From an uncultured Caryophanales bacterium (GTDB lineage: Bacteria; Bacillota_I; Bacilli_A; RFN20; CAG-826): a stretch of 55,637 nt of DNA. Under the pieces are notes generated by a model, which worked only from the letters and a program-made list of their open reading frames with translations, searched no databases and was not told the origin of the DNA. The stretch covers positions 1-55,637 of the forward strand of contig CAMORU010000004.1 in assembly GCA_946624155.1 (NCBI GenBank). The letters run 5' to 3'. Made by a program: the position numbers and the translations under genes. Shown here piece after piece: positions 36,138 through 44,745 of this stretch (the stretch's first letter is position 1; each line of letters begins with the position of its first letter).

Positions 36138-36683
36138 ATGATTTATACTTACTCTGAAGCTATAAGAAAATTTGGAACAGATTATAATCTGAAGCAATTT
36201 TTAAGTTGCAAAAAAATATATAAAATTGGTGATGGTGTATATTCAACTGAATCTAATCCAAAATCGATTGAAATTTTTTTAAAGACGCACCCGAATATTA
36301 TTTTTACACTAGAATCTGCACTTTATTATTTAGGTATAAGTGATGAAATTCCAAGTAAATATGTAATTGTTTCTGATAAAGATTCGACAAAGTATAAAGA
36401 AAAAAATGTTATCCAATACTTTTGCAATGACAAAAGACTATTAACATTAGGTGTAATTAAACTTTCACATAATGGTATAACCATTCCCGTTTATAACAAG
36501 GAAAGAATGCTTGTAGAAGTATTGAGATATAAAAACAAACTTCCTTATGACTACTACAAGGAGGTTATTCGTTATTATCGAGATCATTTATATGAAATTG
36601 ATTTCGAACTAGTGGAGTCCTATCTTAAAAGCTTTCCAAAGAAAGATTTCATTCAAAGAGCACTTCGAGATGAGGTTTTATAA
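36138..36683 (+). CDS. abiEi: AbiEi-type antitoxin
   Basis: 181 residues. The N-terminal YSEAIRKFGTDYNLKQFLSCKKIYKIGDGVYS resembles the winged-helix domain of AbiEi-like proteins (helix, recognition helix, then a Gly-x-Gly-Val-Tyr wing). The following FTLESALYYLGISDEIPSKYVIVSD is the family's Ala-Ala-Tyr-Leu-type helix and strand. The C-terminal part is shorter than in classical AbiEi. It should repress the operon and neutralise the AbiEii nucleotidyltransferase without direct binding (type IV toxin-antitoxin). Its stop overlaps the next start by one base. Confidence 0.8.
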   Translation: MIYTYSEAIRKFGTDYNLKQFLSCKKIYKIGDGVYSTESNPKSIEIFLKTHPNIIFTLESALYYLGISDEIPSKYVIVSDKDSTKYKEKNVIQYFCNDKRLLTLGVIKLSHNGITIPVYNKERMLVEVLRYKNKLPYDYYKEVIRYYRDHLYEIDFELVESYLKSFPKKDFIQRALRDEVL

Positions 36684-37498
36684 TGATTAATTTAGATGAA
36701 ATAAAGCAAAAGTTAATTCTTGAAGGCTTGCATGAAGATGAAGCCGAAGCTAAAGTATGCCAAGATATCATTTTGTTTTTGCTCTCACAAAGCAGATTTA
36801 GTAGAAAAATCACAATCAAAGGTGGCGTTGTAATGAGAAGCATCACTCATAATAGCCGTCGTACAACAGTTGATATTGATTTAGATTTCATTAAATATCC
36901 TCTAACAAACGAAAAAATTGAACAATTCATCTCTATATTATCCGGAAAGGAAGGCATTAAACTTCAAATTAAAAATAAAATTGAAGAATTGAAACATCAA
37001 GATTATCACGGAAAAAGGGTGTATTTAGATGTTGCTGACACATTCGGAAATTTTTTAACAACTAAAATAGATATAGGTGTCAATAAGTTCATGTCATTAG
37101 ATCAAGAAGAGTACTGTTTTGACATTTCCTTTATTGATAAAGGTGTTTCATTACTAATTAATTCAAAAGAACAAATTTTAACTGAAAAACTTAAATCGTT
37201 ATTAAGATTTGGTAGTTTCTCTACTAGATACAAAGATTTCTTTGATATAGCGTATCTTATTGATACGGTTGATAAAACAAAGTTACTAGAATCTATGAAT
37301 GAATTAATTTTTGATGATGAGTTAATAAAAGAACGTTCCATCAAGGATATTCAAAAACGTCTTAAGTCAATATTTAATAACACAAATTATTACAACCGCC
37401 TAAAAGAATCTAGAACCAATTGGTTAGAAGTTTCGTTAGATGAAACTATAAATAAAATTATTAACTATTTTGCGAGTTTTAACACACAACATAATTAA
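36683..37498 (+). CDS. abiEii: AbiEii-type nucleotidyltransferase toxin
   Basis: 271 residues. IKGGVVMRSI near 46-55 and RRTTVDIDLDFI near 60-71 match the Gly-Gly and Asp-x-Asp motifs of DUF1814/AbiEii DNA-polymerase-beta-like nucleotidyltransferases. ILTEKLKSLLRFGSFSTRYKDFFDIAYLI near 165-195 is the third family block (Lys-Leu ... Arg-x-Lys-Asp-x-x-Asp). In characterised members the toxin transfers nucleotides to tRNA acceptor stems and stops growth after phage infection. All motifs are intact. It is coupled to abiEi through TAATG. Confidence 0.85.
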   Translation: MINLDEIKQKLILEGLHEDEAEAKVCQDIILFLLSQSRFSRKITIKGGVVMRSITHNSRRTTVDIDLDFIKYPLTNEKIEQFISILSGKEGIKLQIKNKIEELKHQDYHGKRVYLDVADTFGNFLTTKIDIGVNKFMSLDQEEYCFDISFIDKGVSLLINSKEQILTEKLKSLLRFGSFSTRYKDFFDIAYLIDTVDKTKLLESMNELIFDDELIKERSIKDIQKRLKSIFNNTNYYNRLKESRTNWLEVSLDETINKIINYFASFNTQHN

Positions 37499-37563
37499 AA
37501 AGTTTGTTAAATTATTAACAAATATATCTTCGAAAAATAGACATTAGCATAGAATTAGAACTT

Positions 37564-37580
37564 GAGGTCACAAAATGTGA
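37564..37580. repeat. perfect short palindrome after the abiE operon
   Basis: GGTCACA (37564-37570) and TGTGACC (37574-37580) form a hairpin with a 3-base loop. No T-run follows on the plus strand, so it is not a standard terminator. Confidence 0.5.
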
Positions 37581-37581
37581 C

Positions 37582-37610
37582 CACAAAAAATCCTATCTTC
37601 CAAGAAGATA
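37582..37610 (-). terminator. possible terminator of the NUMOD1-type gene
   Basis: On the minus strand TATCTT and AAGATA pair around a short loop (37591-37607), and GGATTTTTT follows. A second AAGATAAATAA hairpin lies nearer the gene. The stem is short, so efficiency is uncertain. Confidence 0.45.
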
Positions 37611-37677
37611 AATAACAAACTTGAAATTGCATTTTGCGATATCAAATCAGATATCTTTTAAGAAAGATAAATAATTA

Positions 37678-38112
37678 TTAATCAACGTACTTAAACTTAG
37701 TCTTGTTATTAGAAGAATATTTACCATTCAATCGATCTCTAAGAGTGTGGGGATCGATTTTATTTTTTTTAGCAGCTTCACTAATAGAGGAATATGTTTC
37801 AATAATATTGTTATTCTCATCTAGTTTTGCGACAGGTTTTTTGCTAGAAGTATGTTTCTCTTTTTTAATTGGTTCTATTTCTAAAGGAACATTATTTTTA
37901 TCTACTCTTCTCCATATAAGATTCTTCACTGTTAAAAGATCTCCTCTAGTTGCTCTATCTATTGTTCGAGTAAATAGATGTCTACTTTTAGAAGCAGCCC
38001 TAGCAGAAGGATATGTTTTTACTAACTTACCATTTAGTTTATAGCAAGCAATAACGGTGAAAGAATCTCTTGACATATATACATACAAATATAAGCCCTC
38101 TCTCTTACGCAT
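37678..38112 (-). CDS. stand-alone protein with two NUMOD1/IENR1-type DNA-binding repeats
   Basis: 144 residues made of two similar halves. VIACYKLNGKLVKTYPSARAASK near 16-38 and PVAKLDENNNIIETYSSISEAAKK near 93-116 each give the NUMOD1 pattern: a strand pair, Tyr-x-Ser, then an Ala-Ala helix. RTIDRATRGD and HTLRDRLNGKYSS follow as recognition helices. Such modules usually sit at the end of homing endonucleases; here there is no nuclease domain. The protein probably binds DNA. The start is uncertain: ATG 38112 has no ribosome-binding site, and a second ATG lies 12 codons in. Confidence 0.65.
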   Translation of the reverse strand: MRKREGLYLYVYMSRDSFTVIACYKLNGKLVKTYPSARAASKSRHLFTRTIDRATRGDLLTVKNLIWRRVDKNNVPLEIEPIKKEKHTSSKKPVAKLDENNNIIETYSSISEAAKKNKIDPHTLRDRLNGKYSSNNKTKFKYVD

Positions 38113-38166
38113 TACTTACATATGTCGCAGGGATTTTTTCATAAGTAAAAATCTCAAAATTTTATC

Positions 38167-38613
38167 TTGACAACTTGTAGGGGGTGCAATTAACCCTAAA
38201 AAAATAGAAAAGTAAATTTAATATACTTAGTATATTATTTGGCACTCCCTAACAGAGAGTGCTTGCTTCTTCTTCTTCTTCTTTGTAAAATTGTGGCGAT
38301 GGTGGGTGCTTATTTTATAAATAAATACCGCTCGTTTAGGGTAGCTAGTAGTAAGCCCCATTCATCACTAAGAAAGAAGTTTTCATTGGAAAGATAAAAA
38401 GTGCACATTTATCTTTAGAAAAATTCCTTTCTTAAGAAGCTATATTGCTTCCTTTTTGCGTATATAGACACATCCTTAAGGATTAGCGATATGGCAAAAG
38501 GTTTCGTATGACGTTAAGTACGAAATACGAGATTTGTTCGTAAGATCTCACGGTAGTCTGAAAAGAAAGGTAGGACTTAAGCCGGAGAAAGAAATGAAAG
38601 GAGAAAATTTATT
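38167..38613 (+). promoter_or_regulatory. long untranslated leader of surface protein gene 2
   Basis: About 450 bp without a gene. A consensus TTGACA lies at 38167-38172, just before AGGGGGTGC, which can pair with GGCACTCCCT (38241-38250). The blocks TAAGAAAGAAG, AAAAGTGCACATT (38397-38409), CTTAAGAAG and GAAATGAAAGGAGAAAA are shared with the leader of surface gene 1. AAAGATAAA and TTTATCTTT around the GTGCAC form another stem. The seven-codon frame ATGAAAGGAGAA... ends in a TGA overlapping the gene's ATG. Confidence 0.5.
38266..38283 (+). repeat. six tandem CTT units in the leader of surface gene 2
   Basis: Six perfect CTT triplets in a row. Short tandem repeats near promoters of surface proteins can change length by slippage. 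Surface gene 1 has none at the matching place. Confidence 0.7.
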
Positions 38614-41600
38614 ATGAACAAATTTATTACGAGGCTTGCTACGTTAACTCTCGGGTTAGCGATGGCTGCTGGCGTAGGTGTAGCTGTTGCGAGTAATAGC
38701 AAAGAAGCAAGTCCAGTTCATGCAGCAAGTGGTAGTGAAATTACTTCATTCAGTGCAATTAGCGCTGATTTTGACACCAACATTTCTTATGCTAGTTATA
38801 AAGGTGGCGGAACATCTAATCCTCAGGTAAATTCTAACGCCATTCGACTTTATCAAAACAACAGCACTAATGCCGGTGGAATGTTGGTAGTTAAGGCAAA
38901 ATCTTCTACTGTGAAGATTAATTCAATCACAATAGGATCAAGCATGGGTACAACTCTTGGTGTTAAAGTTGGTACAGAATACACTACAGCAACAGCGAAA
39001 ACTAATTTTGATTCGTATGCTCTATCTGCAAATGGCAAAAAAACCGTTAGTGATTTAGATACGAGTGTTGTAACTTTTGCTTGTTTAGGAACTTCAAGCA
39101 GTACTAGATTGTATGTTAATTATCTTTCTGTAACATATACTGCTTCAAGTAATGATTATGTTGGTTCGTTGAGTGTTTCACCAAGCACTTGGTCTGGTTA
39201 TGATTCACAAACGCTATCTGTTTCTAGTTTTACTGTAAGTGGTTCTAAAAATGGTACTGCTGGCGCTGTAACATCATCCGATTACGAATATAAAGGAATC
39301 GGTTATATGAGCGGTGATAATTTTGTTGCTCGTGATGCCGACTTCTCAAGTGGTAACCCAACTACAGCTGATACAAGATTGGCGTGGAAAGCGAAATATC
39401 CAACCACGTCTGGAGGATCAACATATGCATGGGCTTACGTTACATTAACGGTTTCGGCCGATAGCGTAAATTCTATTGAAATTAGTGGTTCAATGACCAA
39501 AACTACATATAGTCAAGGTGATGCTTGGGATCCATCAGGTTTTACTGTAAACGCATACTATGCATCAGCACCAACCACACCAAAAGATGTAACAAGCAGT
39601 GTAACATGGAGTTACAGTCCTACAACAACTGCTTCTACAGATACAAAGAGTGTTACTTGCACTGCCTCATTTGGTGGGCAGTCAGATACAAGTAGTGCCC
39701 AAAGTGTAACAATTAATGAGAAATCTTATACTGGTGGAATTGTTAGCGGTGCAAAATATGTAATTGTTGCAGAAAGCGGTGTGATATTGCCGTCAGCAGC
39801 AGAAATTACATCGGAACCTACACAATGTGCATCATATACTTCTTCTATGAAGAGTGATGAAGATTATTGCTGGACATTTACTACAACTGGTGTTGATGAT
39901 CATTGGACTATAACTAATTCCCTAGGAACATCTTTAAAACATGCTGCTACAAACAATGGTGTTCGTACGAGCACCTCAAGTGCAACAAGTGATGATTTTG
40001 CTGCTTCTTTAACGAACGATAATGTCACAGTTGACGGTGTTTCTTATACAGGGATTTATTTGGTAGCAAATAACAGGTATTTAACTCAATATACTGCGAA
40101 TACATCTTGGAGATGTTACACAAACGCTAATACAAACGGTACTTCCAAGATTGCTCTAGTTCCATATGAAGAACCGACAACAGCTGCAACAATTAATGGT
40201 GCAGATAGTGTTGTTGCAGGTACTTCTTGGAGCCCGACATCTGTTACTGAGGATGTTGGTGGAGCAACGGTTACTGGAATGGAATTTAGCTTTGCTGCAT
40301 CTGATGGAGCAAGTATTTCTTCATCAAATGCACAAACAGGTGAATTTACATCTAGCTCTGCTGGTACTGTTGTTGTTAGTGCAACTAAACAAGGTTATAC
40401 CATTGCTTCAAAAACCGTATCTGTAACTAGCAATACATCTTATATTACTCTAAGCAAAACCGAAACAAGTGGTTATACAGGTCAAAATGAATTTATTTCA
40501 TTTACTTATGGTAATTTAGAAGGATCTTTAAGTATTACTTCTAGTGACACTGATGTTGTAACAGTCGAAGCCCCTTCAACAAGTGGAAGTAGTGGTACTG
40601 TTCAAATCAATTTTGTTGGAGAAGGTGAAACAACAGTTAAATTTAAGGATGGAGATATAGAAAAAGCATCTTTGGCCGTTTCTGTTTCATTGTCTGAAGT
40701 AACATCAATTACGTTAGATAAAGCAACTGCTTCATTATCAGTAAATGGCACAACTACCCTTACTGCAACTGTTGTTGCTACAGGTTCTGCCAGCACAACT
40801 GTATCATGGTCAACTGGAAGTGCTTCTGTTGCTACACTTTCTGCAAATAGTTCTGCTTCAGGAAGCCCAATTACTGTAACAGGTGCTGGACTTGGCACAA
40901 CAACAATAACTGCAACTGCTAGTGATGGTAAAACTGCAACATGTACAATCACAGTTTCATTGTTGCACACTTATCTTTTTGGAACCACAAGTGCTGCAAG
41001 TGGAACTACAAATTGTTCTGACTTAGATGCAACATATAATATTAGTCCAGCCTGTTTTAGTGGCGAAACAACCTTGTATGGTTCAAATAACAGTACTGTC
41101 TATGCAGTTCGTATGGGTTCTGGTAATGCAAGTGGCGCATTTACGTATACTCTTCCAGATTCTGGAGCTTACATAACAAAAGTTATTTTAACAATGAAAG
41201 CTTGGAGTTCTTCGGAAAGTTCAATAGTTTCCGTTACGCCAACTGATGGTACTGCAGTTACTCAATCATTTAGTGTGTACGACACTTGGACCGAGTATGA
41301 ATACACAATTCCGTCTGCTGGTCAATATACTTCTGTTACTGTTTCAACTGATAGTACAAATAAGAGAGCTTATGTTGCCAGCATAGCTGTCGAATATGTA
41401 TATAAAGATCCAGTAATTACAAGTGATGCAAATAATTTTGAAATTACCGAATCGACATCTCAAACGATCGATTTAACATTTACTAATTACGCTAGTACAC
41501 CAACTGTAACTTATGAAATAAGATCAGGTTCATCAAGCGTAACTTCTGTTACAGGATATAATTCAATTGATGCTAATAATGTTGCTGTGGTAACTATTGC

Positions 41601-42822
41601 TGCAAGTGCAACAGATGGTAGCGTAGTAATTAGATTTACTGGAACATATGGAAGTCAAACAACCTATATTGACATTCATTTTGATGTTATTAATCCAAAG
41701 ACAATTGAGAGTTTAGTGATTACAACTCAAGGAACAACAACGTTTACTGAAGACAATAATTTTTCAGTTGGCCCTCTTGTTCTAACTGCTACATTCTCTG
41801 ACGAATCCACAACTGTTTATAGTGAAGCAAATGACAATCTAGGCTTGCTTACATTTAGTCCTGCTATTGGAACTACTTTAACAACAAGCCATACTTCTGT
41901 CACCGTCTATGTCACAGCTTATGGTAGTAGTGTATCTCAATCATATTCAATAACTGTTAACGAGAAACCGTATGCTTCATTAGTTTCTAATGTCACAGAT
42001 TTGTGGGATGGCCAAGAGATTTACTTTGCTTCAAGTGCTACCGCTACAAAAGTTGGTACTAAACACGCAGGCGGAAATAATATGGGTTCAGCTAATGGTG
42101 TTTATGTTGAAAACAAAGGATTAAGCATTAATGATACTGAAGATGCTCAAAAATATACCATAGGTAGAGTAAAAATTGATAGTGTTATTTACTATACTTT
42201 CTCATTTGTTGATAATGGAAAATTATACTATTTAAGTGATACAGGTACATCAAATAGTAATTCACTTGGTCGAACAGATACTATTAGCGATATTGCTGGA
42301 AATTGCATTTATTTTACAATTAGCATTTCAGATGGAGCAGCAACTATTACGAGTAAAACGAATACATCAAAACCTGTTCTAAGATGGAACGGATCATCTT
42401 CGATTTTTGCTTGTTATCAAAGCGGTGCTCAAACTGCCCCGTATCTCTTTGCGGTAACCCCATATGATGAAGAAGCTGTTGCCGGTGCATTTACAGAGCG
42501 TTATCTTCACATGGATGAAAATGTCAGTGGTCAATGTAATACTTACTACCCAATCTTAAAACCAGTTTGGGCAGCTATGGGTGCATATGAAAAGGCCGCT
42601 TTAACAGGTGAGCCATATGAGAGATTACAAGCCTGGGCTGCTGCTCACGGAGAACACCTTGATAGCAACATGAATCTTGTTGAGAACACAAGAATTGGTT
42701 TATTAAATGTTGTTGGTGGTGAAAACACTAATACAGTTGCAATCATCGTTATCATTTCAGTGGTTTCAATGACCGCAATTGGAGGATATTTCTTCTTACG
42801 TAAGCGTAAAGAGAATATCTAA
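38614..42822 (+). CDS. large cell-surface protein 2, paralog of surface protein 1
   Basis: 1402 residues. The signal peptide MNKFITRLATLTLGLAMAAG is nearly that of protein 1, and the C-terminus again has TNTVAIIVIISVV...FFLRKRKENI with a single membrane helix and no LPxTG. The exterior is beta-rich. It holds Ig-like segments near 285-370 and a clear Big2 domain near 697-778 (ITLDKATASLSVNGTTTLTA ... TTTITATASDGKTA). There is a carbohydrate-binding-like stretch near 790-930 and further Ig-like modules after it. Unlike protein 1 it lacks the Listeria-type repeat. Paralogous ends with different middles suggest modular antigens. Confidence 0.8.
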   Translation: MNKFITRLATLTLGLAMAAGVGVAVASNSKEASPVHAASGSEITSFSAISADFDTNISYASYKGGGTSNPQVNSNAIRLYQNNSTNAGGMLVVKAKSSTVKINSITIGSSMGTTLGVKVGTEYTTATAKTNFDSYALSANGKKTVSDLDTSVVTFACLGTSSSTRLYVNYLSVTYTASSNDYVGSLSVSPSTWSGYDSQTLSVSSFTVSGSKNGTAGAVTSSDYEYKGIGYMSGDNFVARDADFSSGNPTTADTRLAWKAKYPTTSGGSTYAWAYVTLTVSADSVNSIEISGSMTKTTYSQGDAWDPSGFTVNAYYASAPTTPKDVTSSVTWSYSPTTTASTDTKSVTCTASFGGQSDTSSAQSVTINEKSYTGGIVSGAKYVIVAESGVILPSAAEITSEPTQCASYTSSMKSDEDYCWTFTTTGVDDHWTITNSLGTSLKHAATNNGVRTSTSSATSDDFAASLTNDNVTVDGVSYTGIYLVANNRYLTQYTANTSWRCYTNANTNGTSKIALVPYEEPTTAATINGADSVVAGTSWSPTSVTEDVGGATVTGMEFSFAASDGASISSSNAQTGEFTSSSAGTVVVSATKQGYTIASKTVSVTSNTSYITLSKTETSGYTGQNEFISFTYGNLEGSLSITSSDTDVVTVEAPSTSGSSGTVQINFVGEGETTVKFKDGDIEKASLAVSVSLSEVTSITLDKATASLSVNGTTTLTATVVATGSASTTVSWSTGSASVATLSANSSASGSPITVTGAGLGTTTITATASDGKTATCTITVSLLHTYLFGTTSAASGTTNCSDLDATYNISPACFSGETTLYGSNNSTVYAVRMGSGNASGAFTYTLPDSGAYITKVILTMKAWSSSESSIVSVTPTDGTAVTQSFSVYDTWTEYEYTIPSAGQYTSVTVSTDSTNKRAYVASIAVEYVYKDPVITSDANNFEITESTSQTIDLTFTNYASTPTVTYEIRSGSSSVTSVTGYNSIDANNVAVVTIAASATDGSVVIRFTGTYGSQTTYIDIHFDVINPKTIESLVITTQGTTTFTEDNNFSVGPLVLTATFSDESTTVYSEANDNLGLLTFSPAIGTTLTTSHTSVTVYVTAYGSSVSQSYSITVNEKPYASLVSNVTDLWDGQEIYFASSATATKVGTKHAGGNNMGSANGVYVENKGLSINDTEDAQKYTIGRVKIDSVIYYTFSFVDNGKLYYLSDTGTSNSNSLGRTDTISDIAGNCIYFTISISDGAATITSKTNTSKPVLRWNGSSSIFACYQSGAQTAPYLFAVTPYDEEAVAGAFTERYLHMDENVSGQCNTYYPILKPVWAAMGAYEKAALTGEPYERLQAWAAAHGEHLDSNMNLVENTRIGLLNVVGGENTNTVAIIVIISVVSMTAIGGYFFLRKRKENI

Positions 42823-42859
42823 TAATCTTATTTAATCTATTTATATAGGTTTATAGATG

Positions 42860-42896
42860 GGCTAGGACAAATGACTAATTGTCTTAGCCTTTTCTA
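42860..42896 (+). terminator. terminator of surface gene 2
   Basis: GGCTAGGACAA (42860-42870) pairs with TTGTCTTAGCC (42879-42889) with one G-T pair, then TTTTCT. The upstream TAGGTTTATAGATGG matches that before 34757. Confidence 0.85.
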
Positions 42897-42977
42897 TATA
42901 CATTTATGTTTGTTAAATTAATATCTTAAAAAGATTAAAATGTGTTGCGTATAAGAATATACCTTAGTATTATATTA

Positions 42978-43007
42978 GTGAAGATATGTTCAGTGAAGAT
43001 ATGTTCA
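42978..43007 (+). repeat. 15-bp perfect tandem duplication before the AAA ATPase gene
   Basis: GTGAAGATATGTTCA occurs twice in a row (42978-42992, 42993-43007), and a partial third copy begins GTAAATAT. It lies 22 bp before the ATG, so it may be a binding site or a recent slippage event. Confidence 0.7.
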
Positions 43008-43029
43008 GTAAATATTTGGAGGATAATTT

Positions 43030-44406
43030 ATGTTTATCGGACGAGAAAAAGAAATGGGAATTATGGAAAAGTTTTTTGATAGCAAAGGCGCGATGTTAGT
43101 CTATGGGCTTAGAAGAGTAGGGAAAACTACTTTAATTCAAAAAGCAATTGAAAATAGTGACAAACCATACATCTATTATGAATGCCAAAAAACTGATGAG
43201 AAAAAGAATGTTGACCTTTTTGTTGAACTTCTTAAAGAACAAATTAACTTTGTTGATGCTGAATTTAATAGTTTTTTGCAAGTTTTTAAAGAATTAAATA
43301 AGTCATATCCAAATTACATAGTAGTTATTGATGAATATTCATTAATGAAACAGTATTATCTTGGAAGCAAGAAACCAGGGAACAATGAAAAAGCTGAAGA
43401 ACTTGATTCAGAATTTCAAACAATTATTGATCAACACTTAACTACTTTAAACTTAATATTATCAGGATCATCAATTCATATAATGAAGAGCTTAAGTGAG
43501 CATAAATCGCCTTTATATGGAAGATTTCTTTATGAAATACCTCTTTCGCAGTTTAATTATTTAGACGCAGGAAGAATGCTTTCCCCTCTAGAATATAAAG
43601 ATGTAGTGGCCTTCTATTCTGTTTTTGGTGGTTCTCCATATGTTTTAGAAAGAATTAATTTAAAGAAATCACTTAAAGAAAACATCTGTGAACTAATTTT
43701 AGAGGAAAATGGACAACTTAGAATGCATATAAGAAATAATGTTCTCAACGAACTTGAAATAGATAGTGATCTTCATGACATTTTGAATGTTATAAAAAAT
43801 GGGTCAAAAAAGTATAACGAGATAGAAGAACAGGCTCACATCACTACATCTGGACTTTTAGATAAAAGACTTAGTAAACTACTCGATCTTGATATTATTG
43901 AATCTAAATATCCGATTGGTAAGGAGTTAGATAAAAGAAAAAAATATTATCAAATTAAAGATAATTTACTTAAATTCTATTATGCATATATCTTTAGAGA
44001 AGATAACCGAATAAGATTATTAACTCCTTCACGTTTTTATGATTTATATATTGAACCTTCTTTAACTCAGTTCATTTCATTACGTTTCGAAAATATTGTA
44101 AAAGAATATTTTACTATCGCTATTTCAAAAGGAATGTATTCAGAAATTATTGATATAGGAACCTATTTTGGTCCTAATTATGAGTTTGATTGCGTTATTA
44201 AAAAGAAAAATAATAAATACTCAATTTATGAGGTGAAGTATTATTCGAAACCTTTAAAATTAAGCATTCAAAGAAATGAAATAAAACAGATTTCCGAAAT
44301 TCAAGGTTTGGAAGTAGATAAAATAGGCTTTGTTTGCTCAAGTGGTTTTGAAGAACAAATTGTTGGAATTGATTATTTAACATTACAAAACCTGTTTTTT
44401 TCGTAA
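43030..44406 (+). CDS. archaeal-type AAA ATPase with DUF234-like C-terminal domain
   Basis: 458 residues. MFIGREKEMGIMEKFF and Walker A LVYGLRRVGKTTLI (about 18-31) are the signature start of this STAND-like family. Walker B is YIVVIDEYSLMKQYY near 98-112, with sensor LILSGSSIHIMKSL near 138. The winged-helix region near 255-300 and the C-terminal YEVKYYSK near 398, a Glu-x-Lys within a nuclease-like DUF234 domain, follow. Family members are common in Bacteria and Archaea; the function is unsettled. TTGGAGG precedes the ATG. It is monocistronic, with its own terminator. Confidence 0.8.
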   Translation: MFIGREKEMGIMEKFFDSKGAMLVYGLRRVGKTTLIQKAIENSDKPYIYYECQKTDEKKNVDLFVELLKEQINFVDAEFNSFLQVFKELNKSYPNYIVVIDEYSLMKQYYLGSKKPGNNEKAEELDSEFQTIIDQHLTTLNLILSGSSIHIMKSLSEHKSPLYGRFLYEIPLSQFNYLDAGRMLSPLEYKDVVAFYSVFGGSPYVLERINLKKSLKENICELILEENGQLRMHIRNNVLNELEIDSDLHDILNVIKNGSKKYNEIEEQAHITTSGLLDKRLSKLLDLDIIESKYPIGKELDKRKKYYQIKDNLLKFYYAYIFREDNRIRLLTPSRFYDLYIEPSLTQFISLRFENIVKEYFTIAISKGMYSEIIDIGTYFGPNYEFDCVIKKKNNKYSIYEVKYYSKPLKLSIQRNEIKQISEIQGLEVDKIGFVCSSGFEEQIVGIDYLTLQNLFFS

Positions 44407-44490
44407 TCTAAATAACGTTACAATCCAAAAATATGCAATTTGTGGTTTTTCTTACCAATAAATGGATACAGAAAAACGATTATATTAATT

Positions 44491-44525
44491 AACCAGTTAG
44501 GATTATTACCTATCTGGTTTTTTAT
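44491..44525 (+). terminator. terminator after the AAA ATPase gene
   Basis: AACCAGTTAGG (44491-44501) pairs with CCTATCTGGTT (44509-44519) with one mismatch, then a T-run. It lies 85 bp after the stop codon. Confidence 0.85.
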
Positions 44526-44566
44526 TTAAATCATTAGATGTTTAGTTGCGAAACACTAAAAGGTAT

Positions 44567-44658
44567 AAAGTAGAACTTACTTAGTAAAAAATCTTTATTA
44601 AAAATTTAACCCTTATAAATGCATTTTGGCCCCTGACTGATATATAGAAGGGGATTTT
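44567..44658 (+). promoter_or_regulatory. conserved upstream element shared with 26079-26153
   Basis: TTAGTAAAAAATCTTTATTA, then GCATTTTGGCCCCTGACTGA, TATATAGA and AGGGGATTTT (44621-44658) follow the same order as before the PemK-like gene at 26202. TATATA at 44641-44646 is a possible -10. CCCCT and AGGGG around it can pair. Confidence 0.55.
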
Positions 44659-44710
44659 CTCTTTTATATAAAAATCTTATTACTTGCAATGAGAGATTAA
44701 AATTTGAAAT

Positions 44711-44728
44711 TATGGTGTATATACCATA
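44711..44728 (+). promoter_or_regulatory. operator-like palindrome before the DUF4160 gene
   Basis: TATGGT (44711-44716) and ACCATA (44723-44728) form an inverted repeat 17 bp before the ATG. The HTH domain encoded two genes down is a candidate binder. Confidence 0.4.
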
Positions 44729-44745
44729 TAATGAAAGGAGGCTAT

